DNA from: Heterotrichella gracilis
Taxonomy: Eukaryota; Sar; Xanthophyceae; Tribonematales; Xanthonemataceae
DNA length: 64,000 nt
Reading direction: 5' to 3'
Assembly (NCBI GenBank): GCA_032358255.1
Contig: JAULBX010025497.1
Span: 62,001-126,000, forward strand
The number at the start of each line of letters is the position of its first letter. Within the stretch, counting starts at the first letter, position 1. The position numbers and the translations under genes were made by a program. A model generated the notes under the pieces. The model was given only the letters and a program-made list of their open reading frames with translations, made no database searches and was not told the DNA's origin. Below, one piece after another: positions 47,999 to 59,197 of this stretch.

Positions 47999-50858
47999 TC
48001 AGGGGAGCGCCTTCAGCCGGTTTAGTAACTTGATATTATCTTCTTTGGCGGCATCCCATTGAGCCAAAATCTTCCGGGACTTCTTCAATCCACTCCTGGT
48101 CATTACCTCCTTGGGATTCATCTCGTATCCCTGCATTGGGCAACAAGCAATTTCAGTGCCGTTGACAGGAATGAGTGCATGCGCAGGTGACCTTGCCAAT
48201 GTGCCAAACAATGCGGGAGATGAGGTGCCCCATGAGTTCTTACTTGGCAACTTTGCTCACTGACTTCAAGCACGAAATACACTTTTATTGTGACAGAATC
48301 AGAGGTTGACACCAAAGCACGTTGCACAGGCCGCTTCACCACAGGGTTAGTCAGTACTTGCCTAGGTTCAAGTGGGAAGATAATTGCCACCAGTAAGATT
48401 CACATGGCACAGGGGGGGGGAGTTTCTGCAGCTTTCGACATCATCATGGACTTGGCATATTTGCAAGCACATTTAGGGCCTACGTTGGTCCCTCTGACTG
48501 CCCTGAAAAGGCCATTAAAAAATACGACGGTATTTTGGGGTGGGGGTGGGGGGGGGTGGTTTCAGGCCTCGGGAAAAATCTCAGTAGGAAAGTTTTAAAG
48601 CCCCGAAAAAATATTTGTGGGGGAAATTAACAGGCATGCTGCAGCTTACAAGGTCACACATCATCTAAGCTTTCATTTGTGCACACTTATGAGTAAATTG
48701 CCCTGGATGTGGTACCCCATGTCACCTGGGCATGGGCTGTACATCTAATAACATATATTCTCTTGTAAATACTATCTTTATATAATCCTCGATATTCTTT
48801 TTACAAAACTATATTAAATCAATTTAATTAAAAGTAATTTTCATTTCTTGTCAAATTTAAATTCAAAGACAGGGTTGCAGATCATTTTGTTGGTCCAGGG
48901 AGGCTCACCGCCCTTCCTAGTGCCCAAAATAGCCCTTAAAAAAATCAGATGTAATAAAAAGGGGGGTGGGTGGGTCAGAGGGCAGGGGGTCCAAACAAAT
49001 GTACGATGGTGTCTGGAATTGTTTTTCCTCCCCCCCCCTGCATGGCATAGCTATTTTAACAATAAATCAGCCACATAGCTCATGCCACTCAGCACCATAC
49101 AGCACGTAAACAGAGCACGCAATCACCTTAAACTTCACCCAGTAGACAGTCTTGCCCTTCTGCTCAAACTCGTACACAATGCGGACAACCTCCCACTCGG
49201 CTCCCGGGGCAAACTCCATGGAGGCAGCTTGCTTGATGGTCACGTCGCCAGCCTCGAAGCACCAGCTGGGGGGCAAGCGCACACCGTCATACTCTCTGTA
49301 AGGGCAGGCCTGCATGTGAAGCATGTGAGCTGATGAAATGGCCCCCTCGCATGCTACAAGCCTCTTTTTATTTTTTATTTTATTTTTTGGAGGAACTGAG
49401 AATGAATAATGATGGGCATGGCTCCCTGAGACCTGCCTCGTCATCAGGTTATGCAAGCGCATGGCATGATGTATTTTATAGCAAAATTGTAAAATAAATG
49501 CCAATCGTAAAGAATAGCTCTGTACCAAATGCTTCAAGCCTGCAGACTGACCATGCGTGTGGCTCTGTACCTTTTGTCTTGTCGCTGGCAATCTGGGAGC
49601 CGGGCTGGGCGCCAATGGTGACATCCCCCCCCTGCTGCGTGTCCTGCTCTTGGGCACAGAGACCACAGCAGCACCACTGCGCGCCCTGCTCCTTGGGGGG
49701 GTGATGACAGCATCGCTCTGCACCCTCGAGGGGGCCAAAACAGCGCCAGCTGCACTGCCTGGTCCTGGGCTTAGACCACTGGCGACCTGTGCACCATGCC
49801 TTGGCGTGACTCCCAGGCTCCTATCCCCAAAAAGTGTGTATCATGCCCGAAGACAATGTGCAAACTTGCCAAAATTAAGAACCCCTGGCGCACCTCATAA
49901 TCTCCCGCGTTTTCTGTCAAACCTTCTGGCGCGTTGGCAGCGTGGTATGAGCAGGACAACTCCAAGACCAGGCTTTCCAGGTGCTCCGGTTCCTGGTAGT
50001 CTTGGCTGGCCAGTGCAACGCCACTCCTCCGGCGAGAAGGTGAGGTGATCTCAGCAGCCGGCGGTGGCAGTGCCTCCTGCAGGGCATGGTGGCAAGTTCA
50101 GTGACAACAAGGCACCCTTAGCTGCGTGTGTGCGTTGTGCATTCACAGCATGAAGCATGACAGAAAGACTGTGAGCCTGCAACAAGGGCTGGTGACAACG
50201 TGTCATGAGGAGCACACAGGGTCACCACAAACCTGCGCAGTGCGGAAGGAATTTGAGGCTTGTGGCCCTGAACAGCGGCTTGCTGCCGGGCGGACGTCCT
50301 CTTCGTGCGGGGTGGCTTGCCTCTTGCGGCCCCTGGTCCCTGCTGCTTGCGCGGGTTGCCCCTTCCCAATATACAGCTCTTTCCCGCCCTCTCCCCGCAG
50401 CTGGACGCAGATGGTCACCGGCTCTGTTGCCAGCACTTGGGCTGGATGGTACTGTAAAAGGAGAAGATATGTAAGAGACTGTTGCACGTGGCCACAGGGT
50501 GTGAGAGCCAAACAGGCATCAACTTGCAAGTCTCAAACCAGGAGACTCCCTCGCTCTCGCACCTGGATGGTTGGGTCCTGGTCGCTGCCTGGCAGGTTTT
50601 CAGCTTCATAAGTACCTGCCATCAGTTTGGACAGCCCAGACTCTGTGAAGATTTCCATCTGTAGAAGACCCTCTTCAAAATCCCACAGTACCCGATATGT
50701 GTAGGCTGAGGGTTGACCGGTTTGGAGCGAAGGGGTGAGATGGTTGAAACTGGTCACCTTGCCTTTCACACGCTTCCCACCAGCGCGTTTGTGTACCTCC
50801 TTCCCAATGTACGGGAGGGAGGACTTTGCTTGGAAGTTCTTGTACTCAAGGTCGAAGT
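47999..50858 (-). CDS. Chromatin-reader-like protein with Tudor-like and chromodomain-like regions, 5' end missing
   Basis: Probable nuclear chromatin protein. Exons: 50563-50858, 50233-50451, 49894-50076, 49571-49786, 49127-49309 and 47999-48130; all phases fit, about 409 residues. The first known exon begins at an AG in phase 1, so at least one 5' exon is missing; I could not place it in 50859-51650. Its start (IGKEVHKRAGGKRVKGKV...YRVLWDFEEG) resembles a Tudor/Agenet fold. The middle is basic and Ser/Pro/Arg-rich (TPPRSRARSG, VPKSRTRSRGG). Near the C-terminus, WEVVRIVYEFEQKGKTVYWVKFKGYEMNP (across exons 49127-49309 and 47999-48130) has the chromodomain pattern, aromatic-E-V-x-x-I then Y-x-V-K-x-K-G-Y, but no Trp follows where most chromodomains have W-x-P. 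The intron falls exactly before GYEMNP and carries a transposon-like insertion. Domain names are by eye. Confidence 0.65.
48410..49040 (+). mobile_element. Non-autonomous DNA transposon-like element, copy 1
   Basis: A 631-bp non-coding element with ends CAGGGGGGGGG and CCCCCCCCTG as terminal inverted repeats, flanked by a perfect 7-bp target-site duplication CATGGCA (48403-48409 and 49041-49047). It has a G-quadruplex-like G-run at 48537-48559 and an AT-rich core at about 48745-48870. CAGGG ends recall hAT elements, but those usually make 8-bp duplications, so the superfamily is open. It lies in the last intron of the chromodomain-like gene. No transposase is encoded. Confidence 0.85.
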
Positions 50859-51757
50859 CTGAAGAGCCAGAGCCAAGCAATGAGAGGGTACACATGGGGT
50901 GCCTAGCGATGAGAGGGTGTTTGGAGAACCTGCAGCGCAATCTACCAGCGGCAGGAGCTATAAAGAAACCTGCCTGTGGATTGACCTTGAATTGTACCAG
51001 AGGTCCCAAAACCCGCGCTTGGCCGTGCGTTTGGCTGGGCTGCTGTAGCCCGTCCGCCCGTCCGCCTAGCCATGGTTGGCAGGTAATCTGATGTCCTGAC
51101 AAGTCCAGCACGGACAGCTTGCAATCTCTGCTCGCTTTGCAGGCAGTATATGCGTTCGCTTGTCAATACCTGTCCGCTTGGCAAGAGATCAACAGGCTGG
51201 TGGGTGTTACCACTGCTCAGGGCACTGGTCGACCAATTGTTGTGCCTTCCTGCTGCAGTGCACGAGCCCAGCGGAATTTTTAACCAGCAGCAACAACGCT
51301 TGTACAGACACTAGGTGTGCCGGTGCAGTCTCGTGTGTCTTATGGGCGCTGTTGAAGGATGTTTTGAACTGGGCTATGATAAGGCTGGGGATCCCAGCAC
51401 GGGGCCCACTTCCGGGGGAAATTGTCGAATGCATTGCAGTGGTAAGCAGCAACAAAAGTGTTGGTGGACCATTTCCTGCTTCAGGTTCACACTGAGTCGG
51501 TGGGGGTATAGAACAACACACTTGAGCGCCCATATTACCCACATTGTTGACTTGGGTACCTTTGTCAGGCGGCCTTCCGCACTGTCCACACGCAAGAAGG
51601 TTTCTGTTTCTCTTGTCCAGCAACCATGCATGCATATCCAGCTGTGAGCACAACCACTATTACATCAGTTTGAACTGGGCAATGTTGTGACACGCATCCT
51701 GATCACCACCGAGTGAAAACACATGTCACATGCCACAGTTTTGTGACAGTGACACAA
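50859..51757. promoter_or_regulatory. Divergent region between the chromodomain-like gene and C2CD3
   Basis: Should hold the missing 5' exon(s) of the minus-strand gene and the C2CD3 promoter. A minus-strand ATG frame at 51631 ends at a possible donor near 51560 but in the wrong phase for the next known exon. No TATA box is obvious. Confidence 0.4.
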
Positions 51758-54700
51758 ATGGCACTGCTTTCAGCCCCCATATCCTTGCCTCCAGCTGTGG
51801 ACGGGCCAATAAGAGGAGAGCTCTATGTCAGCTGCTCGCCTGAAGCCCTGCCTGCTGCTGATGGCCCGCTCAATGCCAGGCTGCAGTGGTGGGGTGACAG
51901 CGGCAATGGTCAAACAGTGCCCCTGGGCAACACTGCCAGCATCATCTCATATCCCTTGCGGAGTGGACCCAAGCCCTTCAGGCGGTACCTCAGCGATATG
52001 CAGACCCTTGTCATCCTGGTTGAGGGCCCCACAGGAGCTGTAGCAGGGCACTGTGCTGTGGTGGTCAGCGCACTGGATGGCAGCACCCCCGTGGACCAAA
52101 GTGTGCAGGTCTTGACAGTGTCAGCAGTGGCCGTGGGTTCCTTGAGGGTCAAAGCAACAGTCAGCTTCAATGAGCTGTGTGCCTCCTCTGATCTGGCTGA
52201 ACATATGGCACAAGTGAACAGCTCGGTGTCGGCCCACCCAGCATTCCAGCCACACCTGGCTCTTGAAGCTCCAGCAGTGGCAGCTGGTACAGGCATGGCA
52301 AATGATGGCTCACCTGTCCCACCAGGGGACGACCCTACTATTCAGTGCACGCAGAACATCTTCCAAAGGAGACAGCCACTCCTGTTGTCCAGGTGCGTGC
52401 ACAGGATGCTCCTGCTCCTGTTTGCAACACCCTGCAGGTCATCATGGGTTGACAGAACAGGCCTCTGTGCTGCAGTATCCTTCAGGACGATGGCCGCACC
52501 GGTCCGGATGCTCAACCTCCCTCCAGCTTGTCAGTGGCTGGTTTACAGAGCGCGCTCCAACGGTATGCCGGGCAGCAATCGCTGCGGGTTGCTAGTGACA
52601 GTGTACAGCTTAACACGTGGTTCACCATTTATGGCTGACATGTACAAGAAGTGCTCATGTATAATGGCTGACACCTGTCAACCCATTGTGCTACAGATCG
52701 TCGATTCCCACAGAGGAGGTGCAGTACTTGGTGGCCATGCTTTTTGCGGGGACTGAGGGGCCAGATCTGCAGCCAGTGCAGCTACTAGACAGCCTCAGGT
52801 CAGTGGCAGCCTAGCGATGCAACTTACAATGTAGGGACGCTATTGTCTGTCTCTGATAACTCGATTTGGAGGTGATTACGGGGTGCTCCCCATGATGCAG
52901 GGAGTGCATTGATGCAACCAGCACTGCATGCAGCAACAAGCTGGCAAGCATGCTGAAGGACGTGGTCCTTCAACTGTCTCAGCAGCACCTGGAACTGCAG
53001 AATCGCTTCATCACTTCTGACACAAACACCTTGGGCGGTTTGGATTACGTGGAGCTGGTGCGTTGGGGATGCTTTGTATGCTGGACAGTGTGAATCTTGC
53101 AGATGCTGTGGATTAGCTCTGTGAAATGTGATGTTCAAATGGATGCAGGCGGCAGTGGTCAAGGCTTTGCTGCCAGAGGCAACAGCGATGGAGCAGAAAT
53201 GTTTGGTGGCTGCTGTGTACAACAGGGTTGGGGCAGAACGAGTTGTACTGGAGGTAAGTGGCCAACTTTCAAGGCGTGCATCGCATCAGGGTCTTACCAT
53301 ACAAGGTCGCTGGCCCAAGAATTCTGTTGAAATTTCTTCATTGGTGCAGGACATGAAGGCTTTGATCCGCGAGATAATGAATGCCCACGAGTACCCTCCT
53401 GCTGGCTTCAACATTGTTGCTCCGAAACGCCCGATTTTCCGGAGGTCGCAGCCTGCATTTGCAAAGGCCAGCATGCAAGGGGCAAAGGATGCCCAGGAAA
53501 ATGAGGCAGGCTTCTCACCAGTGTGCACTGAGAACAAGTGTCTGCCAGCTGAGGTTGTTACCACAGCACGATGCCATGCGAGCCCTGGATCAAACAGGCA
53601 CAAACAGGCAGCATTGGGATGCCAAGAATCTGAATTTCCTGAGCAGATCCTGAGCAGGTGCACCGCTTCAGAAATTATTGGCAGGTGCGGCAAGATATAT
53701 TGTCTAGCAGTGGAATGTCACATGCACCTCAATGTCACAGCTTGCTCCTCACGAAGATCACAAATCAACAAACAAGTCCTGCACTGATGTTTAATTTAGG
53801 AACATGCAGTAAAATCCCTGGGCCCTGTACATTCCTCCGGGGACAAGTACCATCAGTGTCGGTACTTTGTTGTGACTTTTGAGTGGCACTTGTGCCCCCA
53901 TTGTTGCAGCCAGTCCCACATGGAAGCACCAGCATCAGCAGCTGAAGACGACCACCATCAGCTTGCTGGTGTGATGGTGCTCCCAAAGCCTGACACCATG
54001 AATGCACCAATTGAGCAGCCATCTCACAATGCAAGGGAGGTTCGCCATGCGTCTGAGCACCATGAGATGCAGAGGAACAGCGCAATGGAGGCAACTGCTT
54101 TGTACCCCGCAAGCATGCATCAGCAGGCACTTTCCCACCTAGTGAAAAGAGCGGAAATGCTCAAGGGGGATATGGACAAAGCAATCATGCGCAGCAGCCT
54201 GGAATCGTTTTACAGGTATTTTGCTTGTTTGACTGCTGAATTTTGTGTACATTGCAATGCAATGCAAGGTTGTTTGTCTTTACGCTTTTGCTGTGCGTGC
54301 GACAGGGAAGGAGGTGTCATGAAGGGTTCAGACATCTTGCAAACAGCAGCAGCATCTCTGCAATCCAATCACATGCTCTCCAGTGCCTACGGTAACCCTG
54401 CAGTTGCGGGTGTTGACAGGCCCTCCAATTTTGACATTCTACCCCTGCTACCCGCATTGCTTCCAGGTAATGCTTCTCAATTGTCTCCCCACCTTCCTTT
54501 TTCTACATGCTCTACATGCCTGACACTTATTGTTGCACAGTGCCAGCACTGATGTATCATATGTATGTGTGCAGAAGAGGATTCTGACGTGCCAAGTGAG
54601 TACTTTGCCGGCCTAGGCAACGTGCGGCTGCCAGACCTTGATTGCTACGACTCTGATCCTGAGGCCCTGGTTGAGGATATACTGCTGTATGAGCTCTTCT

Positions 54701-57700
54701 TCAACAAGCCCTCGAAACAGGTCTGGTTTCTGTGGTGCATTGTGGCGGTGTGGTTTCTCACATGTCACATGGTCATGGATGGCATTGGAGATATCCCAGC
54801 AGTACAGCCATATCTGCAGGCTCTTGCACACTTTGCACTATCCAACTCTGTCTCAGCAGGTCATGTGCAACATGTGCTATCGATTGATTACATGGGTGGG
54901 GTAATAATATCGAGGGTATGTAAGTGCCTGGTTGCTTCACTGCAGGGGAAAGCGAAACCAAATGACGACACAGTGCCGCAGTCTACAGCATTGCTCGGCA
55001 AGTTGCCGGCTACTGCGGCACTCCACCTAGGCAAGGTGCAGTTGTCAGAGGGGCTGGTTGCCGCATCGGCATGCTACGCTGTGCTTCGAGGCCTGCCGCT
55101 TGCTGCACCATGCAAGGTGGACCTTTCAGCTGCCCTGTGTGCCCATGATGGGCATACCCTGGCAGCAGTGCTTGACTTCAAGCAGGGCTATGTGTTTGAT
55201 GGGGTCCCAGCACCACTGATACTCGAGGTATGCTGCTGCATCTCTGGTAGGGCAGGCCACATTGCCAGGAGGAAATTAGTATACCAGTATGGGATGAGTC
55301 CTCCGGACGTTGCCAGGATGCAGAGCGCGCAACATTTCAAAGGGCACACAGGGGGCGTGGGATATCCGTAATCTATAATTAACCCGTTGAGTTTGGATGT
55401 AAACTACGTTATGGCCATATCATTGCAGGATTTGCGCAGTGTTTAATTAGAGTGTTTTACTTCCTTACTGTCCTTGTATAAAAAGTATCTTGATTGTATC
55501 GCTTGCAGGTTTGGCAAAGCGGCGGCAACAATGCTGACCCATCAGCTACAATGCTTGGGATTGTGACTCTAAATCTGGCAGCAACAACCGACATACTTGC
55601 ACAGGGCACATTCTCTGTACACGATGTGCTGTCGGGCACCTCCAGGGGTACTGTGGATGTCAAGATCAGCAGTCACTGGGCGCAGGTAATTCTGGTGATG
55701 CAAAATCTCAATCACAGCAGTGTAAAACTGGCATTACATGCCCTGATTGTGTGCAGTGGAGTGGCTGACCATTGGGCATGCGTGGCGCAGGGTACAGCAC
55801 CTGGATGCGTGATGGGCGGCAGCAATGTTTCACCCACCCGGGACTTGCCTGGAGCAACCGAGTCAATTAGTCCTGCAGCATCCCCAACAGAAGAGGCTGG
55901 GGCGGATGATTTTCCTCTGCTGGAGCATGTTTTCGAGGTGGCCATCGTCAGCTGCCAAAAGCTCCCTGGCAGCAGCAACATGCGGCCGGTTCCACGCGCA
56001 CGATACGTCAAATACTTCTTCCCTGGTAAGGCTAGCTGCGCGCCTCATTTTAGTTATCTACATGCATTTCATAACTACAGCTCGATCAGCATGCCAGCTC
56101 AACATATGCCAGCATGCCTTGCGTTGACCACTCCTGTCCTGTTCCTGCACAGATACCCATCTCTGTCCCGGCAATATAACGTAAGCAAAATCGTGCAGAG
56201 CATGGCCACTCACATGGTAGCAAAAGTGTTCCTGAAGCACAAATCTGCAACATGGCTATCGATCTGCAGGTGCCCCAGAGCCATTGATTACGAAAGATGT
56301 GCGCGTGACTGCGGACGTCACCCTCACGGCCACAGCGCACCACACCGCCTTGCTGCCAGAGTGGTGTGACCTGGCAGAGCACGTGCTTGGCGCTGCCAAT
56401 GGGAAGCCATCCAAGTCCAAGCTGAGGTTTGAGGTGTGGGACAGGTGGCGGACAGGACCGGACAGCCTGGTGGGGACGGCCAGGTTGGGGTTGGACCAGG
56501 TGCTCAAGCTCACCAAAGCATCCAAGGTAGGTGTGCATGGTATACATATTTTTACTGTGCAGCTGGCACCGGTAGTACTGCACTTCTCATAAGTACACTT
56601 TTGCATTTGGCATCGATCGTCCAGTTCAGCAGTCCAATCGTCAAGTGGGAGTCAATCCATGGCTTTCAACACTCAAGGTTGGGGACGCATGCGATTGCCA
56701 TGATTTGTGGGCTGGAGTTTTCTTGTTTAGTGTATCACAAGCGTTCGCATATGAAGGAGGGCTGATGTGTGCAGGAATGCACTGAAAAACAGGAGCAGGC
56801 ATTTTCGTTGGACATCAGCATGGACACGCGATGCCCAGAGTACGCCAGCCTGCGCACTGGCCAGAAGCCAACTCTGCAAGTTCGGGTGGCATACCAATGC
56901 AGGGATGCAAATGCCGAGTACACCCAGGAGGATACAGATCTGGAGCCTGGCGAGGTGCAATGCACACCCTGAAATTTCTGTGCTGCATTTGCAAGCGTTT
57001 GATGGGATGTGCCTATACTACACTCGTACCATACGGCAAAGAGCGGCTGGCGAGAACGCTGCATGGGAAGATACAGATGCTCACTGTGCCGTTTCTATTG
57101 TGCAGTGATGCATGATTGAACTAGTTGGTAAGCAATTAATCATTTCCAGTTTATTTTCCTTTTGCAGGATGCTGACCTTCAGCCAGAATCTAGTCAGGCG
57201 TTGAAGAGCTTGGATGCCATTGCGATGCAAGCAATTGCTTCTGCATCAGACGCGCTGGCCCCCTTGGATGCAACCATCTGCGTGCAGATCACCCGCGCGT
57301 GTGGCCTGTACCCTGCCGTGAGCGAGGCGGCAGCGTGGCTGGGTGGGGCTGGGTCAATGCTGGGCAGGGCAAAGCACCACGGCGCCTATCCCTTTGTCAC
57401 CCTCACGCTCTTCCCTGGCAACCCCCGGTTGCAGTCCCAGGTGGGTCCGTTGGTGTGGCCTCCTTCCAGTTTACTGTGGCGCCGCTTTGCCTCAATCCCA
57501 AACATGCAGTGTATGTGCACACATGCCAACACAAACTTGGCGGGTGTTCTTGCTTTGGCTGCTTTTTCTTCAAGGTGTGTGGCTCATTTGCCTGGTGGAA
57601 TTTTGCAGGTGCCTGTTCTGAGGACTTCATTTCAAGCCCAGACATTCTGCCCCAACTTCCAATACCGTGCTGAGTTCGATGTGCAGATGAATGCCAACAT

Positions 57701-59159
57701 GGTGCAGGGTTTGGCAGCGCAGGCAAGTCAGCGTCTGTATATTAATACCAAGCATTTTCTAAAATTTGCTTGCATTTGAACCTTGAACCCCAACGGTTGA
57801 CCATTCCTAGCCAAAACTAGCACTGGTCAACTCGATGCATCTGTTGCTGTAAATCTAGAGCACTCACATTGCTTTTGCAAGAGCAAATCCAAGCAAGAAA
57901 TCATTCACAGTCCCTAAAATGCATGCGGTTGGTGTGCAGGAACTGAGCCTTGAAGCATGGCACCACTGCCCCCGGTCGCATGCTGTCGCAGCCGCCCTCT
58001 CGTCAGGTGGCAGCAGCCGCACACCCACAGCAGCAGAGAGGGAGGTATTCCTGGGCAGCGCTACATGCCCTCTGCTGCCGCTGCTGTACAAGTCCCAAGG
58101 GGTGCAAGGATGGATTGGGCTGAAGTCTCAGCGGGGGGAGCATGCTGGCGCCGTAGAAGTCGCAGTGTACTTCACACGGATCAATGGCACTGCATGCCAT
58201 GCTGGCGTTGCATCAAGGTGCGCTATGGGATAGGTTTTAAGCCTGTGTTAGCGGTCAGCACCACTAGTGCTTCAATGCATATCCACTGCTTGTACCAGTT
58301 GACCATCTGCTGGTTTACTTTACTTTCTGTCTGGGCGGCGGGAGTAAAAGTATGAGTTGTACTGAACCGCAATCATCTGATTGCAGGTCTCCCATAGAGC
58401 GGTTCCCCTCTCTGGCGTCTGCTCTTCCTGGAGACGCACCTCCCACGCCCTGCGCTGGCATGGCACAGGGCTTTGAGGGACAGCTGGCGCGCGTCACGGT
58501 GCAATTGGAGGAGTTCCTGCTCCCACAGGTGCGCGCACATTTACTGTAATTTATTATAATTAATTATAATCATACTCAGGGGGGGGGAGTTTCTGCAGCT
58601 TTCGACATCATCATGGACTTGGCATATTTGCAAGCACATTTAGGCCTACGTTGGTTCCTCTAACTGCCCTGAAAAAGCCACTAAAAAATACGACAGTATT
58701 TTGGGGTGGGGGTGGGGGGGGTTGTTTCAGGCCTCGGGAAAAATCTTAGTGGAAATGTTTGAAAGCCCCCAACAAATATATATGGAGGAAATTACCAGAA
58801 TTGCTGCATCTTGCAAGGTCACACATCATCTAAGCTTTCATTTGCACACACTTATGAGTAAATTGCTCTAGTTGTGGTACCCGCCTGTCCCCTGGGCATG
58901 GGCTGTATATTTAATGTATATTATATTCATTTTATAATACTATATTTATATATTACTCAATATTCGTTCATATAACTATATTTCATTCATTATCTAATAT
59001 TAAATTCAAGAGAGGATAGCAGATCATTTTGTTTGGTCCCAGGGGGCTCAGCGCCCTTCCTAGAGTCCAAAACAGCTGTTAAATTATCTAAATTAAACAA
59101 AAAGAGGGGTGGGTGGGTCAGAGGGCAAGGGGTCTAAACACATATACGATGGGGTGTGG

Positions 59160-59197
<38 letters not shown>

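Noticed and set aside
56151-56182. Possible mini-exon in C2CD3 after a CACAG acceptor
   Set aside because: Including it puts the next conserved exon out of frame, whereas direct joining of 56025 to 56270 keeps phase.
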